From: Hofstenia miamia
Lineage: Eukaryota > Xenacoelomorpha > Acoela > Hofsteniidae
Assembly: GCA_900660155.1 (NCBI GenBank)
Contig: CABFPE010000758.1
Span: 202,599-256,361 of the forward strand
DNA: 53,763 nt
Reading direction: 5' to 3'
Positions 25,501-35,590 of the stretch are shown here, piece by piece. The number at the start of each line of letters is the position of its first letter. Positions within the stretch are counted from its first letter, which is position 1. A program made the translations under genes and the position numbers. The notes beneath the pieces are model-generated. The model saw nothing but the letters and a program-made list of their open reading frames with translations. It ran no database searches and was not told where the DNA came from.

Positions 25501-28500
25501 TTCATAAAATGCCTGAATAGATGGACTTTGGTAAAATTTTGCGTTGAGATAAGTGTGACCAAATTGAAATGTTCCAAGATAATAAGTAATGAAAGAAGGA
25601 AGAATAAATAATATTCCCTGGTAGAAAACTGTGTGATTCGGAAAGGATGGAAAAGTAAATAAGGAGGGAGTACGAAATATATACTTATTGTAGTCATTTG
25701 CTCAAAAACCACAACACTCAACCGTTTAGTGTCTGCAAAGCAAAGATATTACGAACTTTTTTAATATTTCCACGAATTTGTTCCTTCAAAAGAATATGAA
25801 CCCTGGTTACGTACTACATAAATCGTATTCTTGAGATCTGATTTTCCACATTGCAAAATGAGAATGGCATTTTTTGCTGAAAACATATTTTTCAGGTAAT
25901 ATTAATTATTACTAGTATAGACATTTTCATAAACTTATATCAGAAAACCATGTTATCGCGCAGCTTACATGAATAAGAGACGACATACGTATGTAGTGAT
26001 TCTCAATAAGTTCGTTTTCTCAACTGGAAGTTCTAAAATGGCCAAAACTTTACAAAACATCTTTTTTACTACATACATTTTGTTGTATGTTTTAGCGTTA
26101 GGGTTTCAAATAGTAACATAATGAACATTACTTTATGCCTATGAATGCTATATTTGCACCTGTCTGCAAGTCTATATATATATATTTAATTAATTTACCA
26201 AACGATTTAAGATATTAGTCGAGCGTTAATGATTAAGCAATCTGGGTTAACGATTGAGTGCAACAGTGTCATTATTGTCGCCGTATCACTTGTCAATAAT
26301 GGATGTCGAAACGCGAATTTCTACGGAAATCCTTTATTACCAATATAGGCATTTAAAGAACTTCATGGGCTTCACAAAGATACCCTTACAGTATCAACAA
26401 GTGCAGAGGACGCCCAAGTATCCAGATCTGCATTAGTTACAGAAGAGGAGAGATGAAAAAATTTAACACCGAAATTACCAGTGCAGTGAATGATTTGTTA
26501 TATCGCTGTGACATCGTCATGGAATGTTGTGATGCGCCACATTTTGAATTTCCTGAGTTTTTACCTCATTAATGGTAGAAATTTGTGACAACATAATTCT
26601 TTTTACATAATTTCTCACAATGCAAAAATGTGATTTTTCAATATACGTATATATTTTGAGTCAAGATATAAAATTTTTTTAATTGGTTATAAATTTTTCC
26701 GTGCAAGTGTACTTAATTGATCAAGAATTATCAGCCTGCTGCGCACGTGTGTGTTGGCGATCTTCCCACATGTTTTTTTCTTCAATTAATCAAGATACAG
26801 AATTATGTGAGTGCATTGATGCGAAAAGATCAACATATTCTTCAAAAGCAGAATTTTTCATAATGACAATGCTTCTTTTAAGCTAATACGCGAAAGCGAT
26901 AGAAAGACACAATAGACTCAATATCTTTGCCACTCTTTTTATACAAAAATACGAAATGAATAGAAAGCTTCTCATTTCATTGTCAAATTCGGCCACTATT
27001 GACTGTTCATACACACACATATATATATGCGTGTCTTTGGTGCAACCTTTGCTAAGTTTGTGACCCATATGGAGGATGGAATAACACGGGTAATTGACAA
27101 TAGCACTTTGGTGGAAAAAGCCTTTAACAAAATTTACAAAACGAATCAATTTGATTTTTGAGACTCACATCTCTTAATGAAACAAAGTATGTTCAAAGTG
27201 TGTGCAAGGGCATGTATGAAGGCGAAAGAGTAGAAGGACACGTGCTAATGCAAACTCACAAGGCTTATATTCCTAAAATATTATAAACTTCTTGGCGGAA
27301 GGTCTTAAAATAAGATTCCTTCATTAAAGTTCAGTTTTTCTTTTCAATCATTTCGATATTAATGCTTCTGTCCACTAAAGATTATAATTCATTCATGTTT
27401 AGATTAGAATTTAAAACAAACTTTATTTTCATAAAAAATCTGTGTAGTTATTGAAAGTCAGAAGCATTTTATCTAACACATAGCTCGAATTTTTCGTTTT
27501 TTTGAGATGGGAAAAGCACGTGATTGTTCACAAATTTTGGGTGAGTAACCTCACAGTTCAGAGAATTAAAAACGTTGGACTCGAATATGGAAGTGTGGCC
27601 GTATTTAGTTCGCAGTGCTGCCTCTCACCTGCAATGAACTTTTGATCAGCCAGTCAATTTATTGTCATCTTGTGGAACTAAGGTGTTAAGACTGACTCTA
27701 AGCCGAAGTTTAAAACAGCAGGGCTTTGATTATCGGAAACCCATTGCAAACCGTTGTTTGTCAAGTTCTATGAAAAATTGATGTCAAAAGCACATGTTAC
27801 CACAGGCAAAGAATGGTTCGGAGATGCGAAGGGGGTCTACATGAAGGATGGAGCCTCTTGTCATACCTCTAGGCATTCAATTGCATTCTTTGAGCTTCAA
27901 AATGTTTCAATTTTGGGGTGGGCAGGAATCAGCCCATATTTATATTCAATTGAAACCTTATGGGCCATAAACAAGAGGCGAATGCGAAGCAAAATCATCA
28001 ATACAAAGACAGACCATATTTTTAAGCTAATTAAGCTGTGGTTTAGGACCAGCATTTACTGGGCTTTATGACTCAACGTTGAAAATACAGATTTTTGAAT
28101 TAGGGGTGACTAATATATATTGGAAAATGTTTATTTTTAATTTCGTAATAATGATTTTTTCTTGTTTATATCTACATTATTGTAAAACTATATGGATATT
28201 GCAGACTCTTTTCAAAAATAATACGCACCCCTTTAGTAACTCACACTAGCTAAGGAAAGCGTAAAGCGCAAACTTTTTTAATTCTATTTCAATATTCTAG
28301 ACGAAGAGCAAAAATTAAATTTGACATTTGAAACAATTTATACTACAATATTCTCAGTAAAACCAAATATATATAGATATATACATACATATATAACGAA
28401 AATTTTTCAACTTTTAGAGGTAACATATAATAGTTGGCATGATGACCCAACGTACAAAATTAATTGCTCTATATGAATGACAGACATGGAAACATAGAAA

Positions 28501-31500
28501 CCTAAATGAAACACACTAAGTTTCGAAAAATGAAGTTATGGAAATGCTACAAGAAGAAAGCCTGAATAAAATGCTGATAACGGAGGAAATATTGTGAAGT
28601 GTTTAAATGTTCAATGAAACGATAAAAACATAAAAAAAACAATACTAAACGTAGCTTTTACCTTTCATTCGTGTCAAAATTGAGGTTGTAGAATACCTTG
28701 ATTCAAAACTCAATAAAAATATCATGAACAAACAAAATGAATGATTGCTTTACACATGCAGTGTACACCGTTTATATCACAAACTGACAAAGTTATTTAA
28801 ATAAATTGTGATAGAAAATAACGCATCTCGACAATCAAAAGACTTCCTTACATAATGAGTATATGATTGTTTTGAGAATATTACCATATTAACAATTGTT
28901 TACTACAAATGGGTATTTTCTAAATAATCACAAACTTTTATGCTTATAATAATTTTGGAGAAGAATTATTTAGTTAAGGCTATATTAAAGCTTTTTGGGA
29001 TTTCAAGGTACTACCAGGTCGTTTGCTCACAATAAATGCAAGGAGAAAAAAAGATAACACTGATTTTATGTTTGGAATAACTTGGTAACCATAACAAATT
29101 AGCGTGGTTATATACACAAAAAAAATGTGCTATACAAAATTTTGAATTAAAATAAAGGCTGAATTTCTAAAAATACTCAATTTTATAACTATTGCAAATG
29201 TAGCGAAAACCTCGTATATGCAAATTTCAACACCTGGGGCCAAACTGCGCAGTTACAACAAATACGTAGCAAAATTTTAGGCTCTGATAAAGACATTGAA
29301 TATATATTACCAAACAAGTATGAATGTTTGTATGTTGGTACTAGGCGTAATTTTCTCATGTTATATGTAATTGAGTCTTCATTTCAAATAATAATGAAGC
29401 TTGTGCCCGTTAGGGCATGCAGCGTTCGTTACGAGTTCCATCTTAGCAACGATCGCAAAAAATTGATATTAGAGTGATGCATTAATTTTTACCACAATTG
29501 CTAGCGTCTTCCCTTTAATTAAACCGATTATATTTAAACTAGGTAGGTATCCTATATGGCGATTTCCGAACTAAAAATAGAAAATATTAACATAGAATAA
29601 TTACTATAAGAAAATTGTTTATGACAAGAGAAAATTCGCGAAATGAAATAAATGTGGGCTGAATACATATTTCGTCCAAACTTTGTAATTTAAGGAGGAA
29701 ATTTTGTATAATTACTAGATATTTACTTTTAATACAATTCCCACCCAATCATAAAAGGGTATTATTGCTAAAACAGAAGTAAGCTCCACAAAGTTAAAGA
29801 AATTAAAAAATTCTAAAGTATAACAATAATGCTAGAACTAGGCTAAATTTTGTTTGCTCGATTTCCCGACATATTTTTGGTAACATTCTCAACATTTCTG
29901 TAAAAAATTATTATTATCATTACCAAATTTCAGCTGAAAGAAAATTTTCTCTTTTGCACATTATTACTAGAAATCGTTTACCTTTGAAGGATTCTAAATT
30001 GCACAAAACTGACCCACCAACAAAACTTTTTAAACTATTAAGTTGAAAGCATTCGTATATGGAAAATAATCATTAATCCATAGTCATATTAGACCTTAGA
30101 ACTATTTTTACATTTTTTTCGAAATTTGGCCAAAATGTTGCATTTAGAAGAAATGTGGTTACACTGAATAAAAATATTTCGGCAACCCTCGTTGCAGGAT
30201 TCATAATCGATTTAAAATTAAAGGGAAAGCCGAACTATAACATGGCACAAACAAGTATGATTAATGTTGTGGAAAAATACACCGAAATCTAAACATTTTA
30301 AAATAGATTGTGATCACAAAGGTACAAAATTAACAACGATAATACAAAACACAATTAAAATCTTACCGCTTATTCTAAAACAGACAAACGTCAAAATCAT
30401 ATTAAGTAACGTATTAAAAATATGTTTCGAAAAACAAATTAATTCGTACCTTCCAAGAGTTCGACTACTTGATGCACCAAAATTTGATCGACCTGTGTAA
30501 GATATTCCAACCCTGGTGGACAATTCTCCACTACTGGTCTAGACATCCATTGTACTGCAGGACGATTCGTAGGTGTATCAGATTTGCCTGCTGGCAGAGA
30601 TTGTGGCATTCCAGTCTAAATGAACTAAACGTAAATTTAATTTTTTGTATAATTGCGAATCGAAATGAAATTAGGTTGGCAGATAAGGAATGCATTTAAA
30701 AAAGGCACTTAGCATTGATATAAAATCCAAATAAAGCTAATACAAACTAACACCAATGTCAACAGAAACGACCTAAAAACCCAATAAATGAATATTGTTT
30801 GGATACGATATTAGGTAACGGTGATAAAATTTCATTCGCATGCAATTTTAGAATTTCACCGATTATCGTTTGTTATATTTTACTTTAGTTCTGATTAGTT
30901 TAATAATTCTGAAGCATTTAACAAATTCTGATTTTATTGTACCATTTTTGTCTCTTCCGTGAAGCTACGCTTGCAAAAAGCCCTTGTGTCGCTTCCCGGG
31001 CTAAGCAGAGAATCTCTTGACTATTCTTACAGTCTCAATTTGTAAATAGTTGAACTAATTAGTTAAATTAAATGAAAATAGTTTAACTGGTGAAAAATAG
31101 TTAAATAAATTTAACTGATCAACACTGCTGTATTTTATTTATTATTCTCCAAATTACAGCACATGTGCATAAGTCTATGAGCTTAAGAAATGTGTAGTGA
31201 TGTATTGATTTCCATTCAAGTCACTTTAAAAAAAATTCCAGCTTAGTTTGATTTGATAAAAAATCAATACGTAAAGTTCATATTTTCATTCAATATATAT
31301 GGAAAATGTCAAAAATTATGCTAGTACAAATTTAAATAGGGTGACGTCTTCAAAAAAAATTATTTTCAAGTACATAGAATTCTTGAAATAAATGACAGAT
31401 TTCGGAAGATTGAAATAGAAATGTATTAATGGTTTATTGGTTTATATCAATTATATTTAGAGCTTTTAAAAAAATTAAGCATGACCAAGATAACAAATAT

Positions 31501-31922
31501 TACTGTTTTTAACATTTCCAACATATTTTTTAATCATGCATTTCTTATTTTCCAAGCAATAAAAAAAGAAATGACTCAAATAGGAAAATAAATTACTCAA
31601 ATTGTCCCAAAATTTACATAAATGTATCATTTTTTTACATACATATAGAACTAAAATTTATGAAGTATTCTGTACAATATGCTACATTTAATTTATCCAT
31701 AAAACCATACATATTTAATGAATTATTCATGAGAGACAAAAGCTATATTCTCTCTAACAGCAAGTTTACCTGTTGAGGGACATAACTAACATAAGGTGTT
31801 TGGTTCTCAGAACCAATATTAATTTGATTCGGATATGGAGATGGAGGGCACATAGGCGTTGCTTCCCCAGGAATGGCTTCAGAATTACATCCAGGGGGAG
31901 GAGGTGGATTTGCGGATGTCAT
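9405..31922 (-). CDS. PLSCR: Phospholipid scramblase, six coding exons recognised, 3' terminal exon missing
   Basis: PLSCR proteins are Ca2+-responsive, palmitoylated membrane proteins linked to bidirectional phospholipid movement and to nuclear or signalling roles. Six minus-strand blocks with GT/AG borders join without frame conflict into about 295 residues. They comprise a Pro-rich N-terminus (51 aa), [39 protein letters not shown], a Cys-rich [10 protein letters not shown] segment (palmitoylation-type), [34 protein letters not shown], the Ca2+-loop [12 protein letters not shown], and the start of the C-terminal membrane helix [12 protein letters not shown]. Human PLSCR1 has 318 residues; here only about 10-25 C-terminal residues are unseen. 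Introns run 0.6-8 kb, except 444 bp before the start exon, and carry the DNA transposons. No stops or frameshifts are seen, so the gene looks functional. Start: ATG at 31922-31920. Confidence 0.93.
9464..13201. other. PLSCR intron, left part: no gene supported
   Basis: AT-rich intronic DNA. Short frames (9882-10106 plus; 12026-12223 minus with CPKC...CKTC...CQKIC; 12490-12640 plus) have less biased composition than their surroundings but match no family I know. They are most likely decayed repeats. Confidence 0.45.
13202..13226. repeat. (TA)n microsatellite
   Basis: About 12 TA units, in the same intron as the larger (TA)n tract that hosts the Tc1-like elements. Confidence 0.9.
13675..13901. 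mobile_element. Tc1-like element ends in a (TA)n tract, interior lost to an assembly gap
   Basis: (TA)n at 13675-13704 runs into CAGCTGTGACCAAAAG. Then come 125 Ns (13722-13846), then CCAAACTTTTGGCCAGTACTG and a second (TA)n at 13868-13901. The two ends are imperfect inverted repeats (CAGCTGTGACCAAAAG versus CAGTACTGGCCAAAAG), and the left end equals the left end of the adjacent Tc1 copy. This is a second Tc1-family insertion at TA in the same microsatellite. The true interior length is unknown because N runs often have arbitrary size. Confidence 0.7.
14054..14480 (+). pseudogene. Tc1-like transposase, N-terminal half
   Basis: The frame at 14054-14347 carries the DNA-binding half ([34 protein letters not shown]). 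It stops after EPCG, and a shifted frame continues with RLLQARMKS and [12 protein letters not shown] to VTISVDS, where the mariner interrupts. The DNA-binding domain should recognise the terminal repeats, but the protein cannot be made as one chain. Confidence 0.8.
14488..15810 (-). mobile_element. mariner element (1323 bp) nested in the Tc1 copy
   Basis: Perfect 21-bp inverted repeats GGAAAAGAATTAGAATAATGC lie at 14497-14517 and, reverse-complemented, at 15782-15802. They extend imperfectly outward (AACATGCAC versus ACATGTCT) to TA dinucleotides at 14486-14487 and 15811-15812, the expected TA target duplication. The length is typical for mariner. The 21-bp identity and nearly open transposase frame indicate that it is younger than the Tc1 copy it sits in. 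Confidence 0.92.
14560..15636 (-). pseudogene. mariner transposase (DD34D), open except one in-frame TGA
   Basis: A single frame of 359 codons runs from ATG at 15636 to the stop at 14560, broken only by TGA at 15066-15064. Visible parts: [23 protein letters not shown], second HTH and GRPSSS linker, mariner signature WVPYSLTE, first Asp in VITDESW, second in WRQDNARPH, and third in YSPDLNGCD. Thirty-four residues separate the last two Asp, hence DD34D. Mariner transposases cut and paste at TA and are usually about 345 aa, so the length fits. The TGA lies between KTDA and PRAIQ and could come from CGA (Arg) by one C-to-T change. Confidence 0.92.
15813..16330 (+). pseudogene. Tc1-like transposase, C-terminal half
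   Basis: Continues the Tc1 protein after the nested mariner: [20 protein letters not shown] and [14 protein letters not shown] in the frame at 15903. Frameshifts then lead to [15 protein letters not shown], the [DE]LNPIENLW motif near 16165 and the Lys/Arg-rich tail. The second catalytic Asp region reads [11 protein letters not shown], which fits a mutated QDD[GN]AP. Multiply broken and not functional. Confidence 0.8.
16558..16593. repeat. (TA)n tract, right flank of the Tc1 copy, with one N
   Basis: TAC-N-(TA)n-CA-(TA)n immediately right of the Tc1 terminal repeat. The N at 16561 marks an unresolved base or join. Confidence 0.8.
16595..17479. other. PLSCR intron right part: no gene recognised
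   Basis: AT-rich, without a supported frame. It ends at the donor GTACGT of PLSCR exon 5 (minus strand). Confidence 0.4.
17480..17582 (-). CDS. PLSCR: PLSCR coding exon 5 (KISKQ motif and calcium loop)
   Basis: 103 bp between acceptor GATATTTAG (AG at 17584-17583) and donor CAGT|GTACGT. Phase 0 in, phase 1 out. It encodes [19 protein letters not shown], then [21 protein letters not shown] and FTDADNFG are hallmarks of the family; the Asp-rich loop binds Ca2+ in PLSCR1. The alternative donor GTGTAC two bases earlier would put exon 6 out of frame, so CAGT|GTACGT is preferred. Confidence 0.92.
18219..18336 (-). CDS. PLSCR: PLSCR coding exon 4
   Basis: 118 bp between acceptor TTTATTTAG (AG at 18338-18337) and donor AAG|GTTTAAG. 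It enters in phase 2: GA from exon 3 plus A makes Glu. It encodes [20 protein letters not shown], then [19 protein letters not shown], matching the family's [PxF.I.NE....VL.I.GP] segment and Cys cluster. The donor is weaker than the others (GTTTAA). Leaves in phase 0. Confidence 0.9.
18337..21597. other. PLSCR intron (exon 3-4), proximal part: no gene recognised
   Basis: AT-rich intronic DNA. The frames at 19346-19564 (+) and 20289-20489 (-) have no recognisable domain and no splice borders that would join the gene. Confidence 0.45.
21598..22028. mobile_element. hAT-type MITE with 8-bp target duplication
   Basis: The element at 21606-22020 (415 bp) has inverted ends TAATGGTTCTCAACC and CAGTGATTCTCAACC (reverse complement of the right end), the usual CAGnGnTTCTCAAcC terminus of hAT elements. 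Both sides carry the same octamer CCTTAAAC (21598-21605 and 22021-22028), the 8-bp duplication expected for hAT. There is no transposase coding inside; internal poly-G and poly-A runs. Non-autonomous. Confidence 0.88.
22029..22892. other. Intronic, one 74-codon frame of unknown nature
   Basis: The frame at 22590-22814 (+) has mixed composition but no motif I recognise. It lies just left of a transposon and may be a decayed repeat. The rest is AT-rich. Confidence 0.35.
22893..23595 (+). mobile_element. Non-autonomous mariner-like element with ~165-bp inverted repeats
   Basis: CAGGGTGTCCCAGAAGTAGT at the left (after TA at 22891-22892) is matched by the reverse complement of the right end (AAGGATGTCCCAGAAGTAGT, before TA at 23596-23597). 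Similarity continues inward about 165 bp on each side (AGCAGTGTTGATAATTTC, ATGCCATTTTGTTTGC, TTTTTGAAATCGATGAA). Inside, 23165-23365 keeps the last part of a transposase: [38 protein letters not shown] and ENQGKYIEY, as at the C-terminus of mariner-type DDE proteins. An internal deletion removed the rest, so it depends on another copy. Confidence 0.85.
23869..24543 (+). mobile_element. Second non-autonomous mariner-like element with ~115-bp inverted repeats
   Basis: TTTGGCTCCC after TA (23867-23868) and GGGAGCCAAA before TA (24544-24545). The inverted similarity extends about 115 bp and includes GATGATGGATCGA, CTAGTAGTCTATG-like and GGATTTTTTTGCCACCAACCCCATCTTTCAATTACGTT-like blocks, listed here in pieces. 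Inside, 24137-24337 is a 66-codon frame beginning [15 protein letters not shown], like the first residues of mariner-like HTH transposases, then running into an acidic tail ([20 protein letters not shown]). It looks like an N-terminus fused by deletion to other sequence. Confidence 0.82.
24863..25148 (-). CDS. PLSCR: PLSCR coding exon 3 (Cys-rich core)
   Basis: 286 bp between acceptor TTCATTTAG (AG at 25150-25149) and donor ACAAGA|GTAAGG. It enters in phase 1 (G from exon 2 plus CT makes Ala) and leaves with GA of a split codon. It encodes [69 protein letters not shown] and [14 protein letters not shown]. The WET[KN]N.Y..[RK]NS.GQ.VY.A.E and APPG blocks are diagnostic. The clustered Cys correspond to the palmitoylation site of PLSCR1. 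Confidence 0.95.
25149..27504. other. PLSCR intron (exon 2-3): no gene recognised
   Basis: AT-rich. It contains a (TA)n/(CA)n patch at 27002-27030 and a short (TA)n near 26174. Frames at 26254-26436 and 26683-26886 (+; the latter with [17 protein letters not shown]) show no known domain. Confidence 0.4.
27505..28240 (+). mobile_element. Tc1/mariner transposase remnant
   Basis: It starts with GAGATGGGAAAAGCACGTGA (MGKARD, a common Tc1 N-terminal opening) and, after heavy decay, has a 105-codon frame at 27754-28071. That frame reads [20 protein letters not shown] (second catalytic Asp region, Q-D-[GN]-A-x-x-H) and [17 protein letters not shown] (from [11 protein letters not shown]..[ML]KRR, where the SPD Asp is now Tyr). 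The right boundary may be CTCTTTTCAAAAATAATACG at 28208-28228, a plausible terminal repeat, but no matching left end was found. Not functional. Confidence 0.75.
28241..30449. other. PLSCR intron: no gene recognised
   Basis: AT-rich, with a (TA)n/(TACA) tract at 28365-28397. No supported frame or transposon end. Confidence 0.45.
30450..30615 (-). CDS. PLSCR: PLSCR coding exon 2
   Basis: 166 bp between acceptor GTTCATTTAG (AG at 30617-30616) and donor GGAAG|GTACGA. Phase 0 in, one base left over. It encodes a linker rich in Pro, Gln and Ser ([19 protein letters not shown]), then [20 protein letters not shown] and [16 protein letters not shown].QxDQ[IL]L[VI]HQ is the signature start of the scramblase domain. 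The single leftover G makes the split Ala codon with exon 3. Confidence 0.95.
30616..31769. other. PLSCR intron 1 (coding): no gene recognised
   Basis: AT-rich. It starts on the minus strand with donor GTAAAC at 31769 and ends with AG at 30616. Nothing else supported. Confidence 0.5.
31770..31922 (-). CDS. PLSCR: PLSCR first coding exon (Pro-rich N-terminus)
   Basis: The spliced exon is 31927-31770, acceptor TGTTTTAG and donor CAACAG|GTAAAC. ATG at 31922 is five bases inside it, and the remaining 153 bp are exactly 51 codons. It encodes [20 protein letters not shown] followed by a Pro/Gln/Tyr-rich stretch with [11 protein letters not shown] and PYVSYVPQQ. Scramblase N-termini are Pro-rich, often with PPxY or PxxP binding motifs for SH3 or WW proteins. 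An upstream frame reads through the acceptor but its residues are intron-like, so this ATG is preferred. Confidence 0.85.
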
Positions 31923-31927
31923 ATAAA

Positions 31928-34802
31928 CTAAAACACTTTGATAATTAGTAATAAAAAATAATATAACAATCTGTAAAGCACATAACATATGCAATAATTA
32001 ATTCAATAATTTTCTGCTGCATGCATATCGAAAAATGTCCATATGCATCATTTATAAAATTGAATTAATGTCAAATAAATATACACAAAGATGTTTGGGG
32101 AGAAATGAAGACATAACACCGTGTCAAATAAGGAGGTATATATTATCAATACTCCCATTATACGGATAATTTTGTGTGAATTAACAATATTAATTAGTAA
32201 CACAAATAAACTAACAAATAATTCCTGATATGCATACAACTTCCATCAATTGGTCATTAAAAATATTCAACTGCTTACAGTTTCTTATGATATCACTGCA
32301 TATTAAAAGCTGTTACAATAAGCAAATTGTTAATTTGATGAAACAATGTTAACAAATGCTAAAATAGTTACCTAACTCAAAGCACAGTGCGCCTGAATCC
32401 TCCCAGAGCTGGTTCCCGGGTAATGTTAAAAAGTCATGCAAAAAGAGGGAACTCAAGCCCGATACATTGTACGGATCTATGTACCTACAAAGGATGCTTA
32501 ACAATTGCTAAAAGATTTTGCAACTATGTGTACTTTGTGCAGGTGGGGTGATAACGAAATTGAATGTATAAATTGGGGCCCCGAGATTAGTGCGTGTCCT
32601 GCGGCAGATATGTCAGTGATAACTTTTTCTTTTGGCATATAGGATAGGCCAAAAGCCAGGGTTACTAAGAGGATCTAACTAGAACATTGCGTAACACGTT
32701 TTTTCGAAGAACGTATAAATTCCAAAATTTCATATTAACAGTAGCCCTCTATTTTAACCATCTATTAGTGCAAATTAAAATAATTCAATTTGACAATTAG
32801 AATTATGTTTCTACATTGACATACATTGCACAAATGAAGCTCCAAAAGTTATAACAGCAGAAAGATATAAATAGAAAACATTTTCAAGTTCGTAATAATT
32901 TATTTTCCTGCTAAATCAACATAATTAAAAATGCTGCTTTCTAGTAGTAGTTAACACTCAGTGTGTAATTGGGGAACAAAATATACTAACTAAATTTATT
33001 AAATATAACAAAAGGAAAGGCGAAATGGGTATGAAAGAAGGGCAAATGGTGAAATGCCCTCAGGGGTTACGTTTTCAACATTGATTTTGATTGATTAAAT
33101 CAAAGAAATTTTTGTAAAAAATGAAATTATATTGCAAACTAAGGTGATGGGGTACATTATAAAGCCTTGCTTTTCAATATTTTGTAAATTTCAGAGACAG
33201 TATTTGTCTGTAAATTTTTCAATTTTTGCAATATATAGAAAATGACAAATTTTGAGTTGTCAATTTTCAGTTTTTTGGATTGAAAGAATCAAAAGTTCTA
33301 GTAAAGTAGGCATTACTTAGAATTGATCAAAGGGCATTAGAGCTCCAGAGGCAAAAAGGCTGTGAAACCCGTTATCAAAGTTCCTGTTTATCTCTAAAAT
33401 AGAACACCAATTTTTTTACAAAAGAGACGGAACTCTATTAGATTGCAACAAGGCAACATTTTCAAGATAGTGAAAGGCTTCAGTTCTATGAAAGCTTAAA
33501 ATGTTTAGCATGTACTTATGGTAACGACGATTCAATTGAAGTAATGCAAAAACCAATATGAAACTATTTTATAACAAGTGAAGCAAAGCCCCAATCCCTG
33601 ATGGACGCGTTGAAGCGAAGTGCGAAACTTCCTATTATGGCGTCTACTAGTATTTATGCAGGACAATAAAAATATTGATCAAGACGAAAAACTATCTTGC
33701 ATGGTCATATGATTGTTGAAATTTAAGGAAATTAAGAATTTTGTCGTTTCCATATCGAAAATTTGGTTAGCGATCAAGAATTCAGTGTTAAAATGAAAAT
33801 TTATGTATTTATGTTATTTTAGCAATAAATTACTTTTGTTTCAAGCGTTAATCTTTATCAAAACGTTTTTCCACATCAAAATTACTAATTTAAAAGACAA
33901 AAGAGTGCACTTCACTCCATATTTTCACTATGAATGCATAGCAATTAAAAACCTCCTCGAAAATTAAAAAAACCGTGACTTTAAATTTTTTTCCATCTCA
34001 ATATTAATGCAAAACATTACGATGTAATATTGTACAGGAACGTTTTAATGAACCTCTTTAAAGTAACAACATCTACAGGGATCCGCTAGAATATATTTTT
34101 CTATACTGACGAGAAATTAGTCCAAAAAGTACACCTGACTACCATTTATATTACATAAAACTATCCTAAGAGATTTTCACAGGTATGCCTTAAAAAAATA
34201 GTTTAAACATTTTAAAAATGTAGATTCGTCAAAAGATAATTAGTTCTATTCAATTCATTCAATCATATTATTGTCAATGAATTTGATTTGGTTAGTCAAA
34301 AAATTAAAGATTATGTACAATAGTTATTTGAATCAAGATGGAGCCACAAGCTGAGGCAAAGCAAAAAGATTAATTTATGCTATCTCAGAAATTTGAGTTA
34401 ACTGCAAGCATCTGAGTGCTAGAGAAACTCAAAAGGTTATACACAAATAAGAGAAGTAAACACAAAAAAATCATTTTATCAAAGCTATAGAAAAAGCAAA
34501 AGGTTATATTGTGATGACAAATGAATGTAGTTTCATCTACGCTGAATTTTAGTTGGTACTTAAAATGGAGGCAAATTAATCTTATAAAAATCAAAATCAG
34601 GATTTTTGAGTGCTCATAATTCTAAGAACTTGAACTTGAATGAACTCATAAAACTTCATTAAAATAATTTGGAATACAGATCTACTACTTAGCCCTAAAT
34701 CTTAGTATTGTGTCAATGTTTGAAAACTTGAGTAAACTAGGAATGTTTTTTAAAAAAAGTCAATCTCAAACTTGAATTTTAAAAACTCAAACTCAGGGGT
34801 AG
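31928..34802. other. 5' flank of PLSCR and unannotated AT-rich DNA
   Basis: Bases 31928-32371 may be an intron in the 5' untranslated region (see next entry). From about 32380 to 32700 the sequence is richer in G and C than its surroundings, consistent with a promoter region for the minus-strand gene. From 32760 to 34800 it is AT-rich with no recognisable gene. Confidence 0.35.
32372..32480 (-). other. Possible 5' UTR exon of PLSCR (splice donor at 32372)
   Basis: On the minus strand a relatively GC-rich block ends in TTTGAGTTAG|GTAACTATTTT. This is a reasonable donor, 444 bp before the acceptor of the exon that carries the start codon. The upstream limit (transcription start) cannot be read from sequence, so the outer coordinate is nominal. 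Confidence 0.3.
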
Positions 34803-35464
34803 TGTAGCAGAATGCATGCTTAAGTGCATTCCTTGTTAGCATCACAAGTTTAGAAAGGTGCAATCTTAAAGGCACATATTTTGGCCAAATGACAAAAGTG
34901 CAGAATTAATAAGAATTTTATTTAGAGTAATTTAAATTTGTATAATCAAGTAATGATAAACAGGTCATACAAAATACAATGGCAAAAACAGTTTGGCTAA
35001 GGTTTATTTGCTTAGCCATTTGACAAAAGAGTAAGAACAGACATTTAAATTTCTTTCAATTGTCTGATTAGGGGAATATATTAATAATGACCTGTAAGTG
35101 ATTTTTAGTCCTTTATTGTACACCAGTCAATGTTAAGCTGGAAAAACTAAGTTGTTTTGAATTCAGTATCAATAAACTTTCAGTAAAGTTTAGTCAGTTA
35201 TTAAAATCATTAAATTTGTTTAGATTTATAATGTAATTAGATAGCTAAACTCTTAAATGGCAATGGTTTTAGTGAAATAATTGATGGCTATTGAAGGTGC
35301 CTTCAAAGATCAATCAATAAACATCTTAATAAATTTATTTAATGAATTGCTACTAAACAGCAAACTATTCAATGGTTGATGATTATTACAACCTAGTTAC
35401 CAAAATTAATTGTGAAGTGCAACAAAGAATCAACTGAAAAATTTAGTTGAATGAAATGCTAACA
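34803..35464 (+). repeat. Possible divergent 5' LTR of gypsy copy A
   Basis: It begins TGTAGCAG and ends ATGCTAACA, close to the TGTAGCA...TGCTACA ends of the clear LTRs further right. It sits just before the copy A internal region. Its interior does not obviously align with the 1.15-kb LTRs, so this is weak. Confidence 0.3.
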
Positions 35465-35590
35465 TAAATGCATTCCTATTATCACCAAATATTAGGGTGG
35501 GCAACAGAGAGTAAACTTAAAGACTCCCCAGTTGTACATAATGCAAAATGCAATCAACATAAAAGGCATCAAAAATAGAAGCCATAGAAA

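Noticed and set aside
29395..29470. GC-richer patch CCCGTTAGGGCATGCAGCG as a possible tRNA or small RNA
   Set aside because: No A/B boxes and no cloverleaf pairing.
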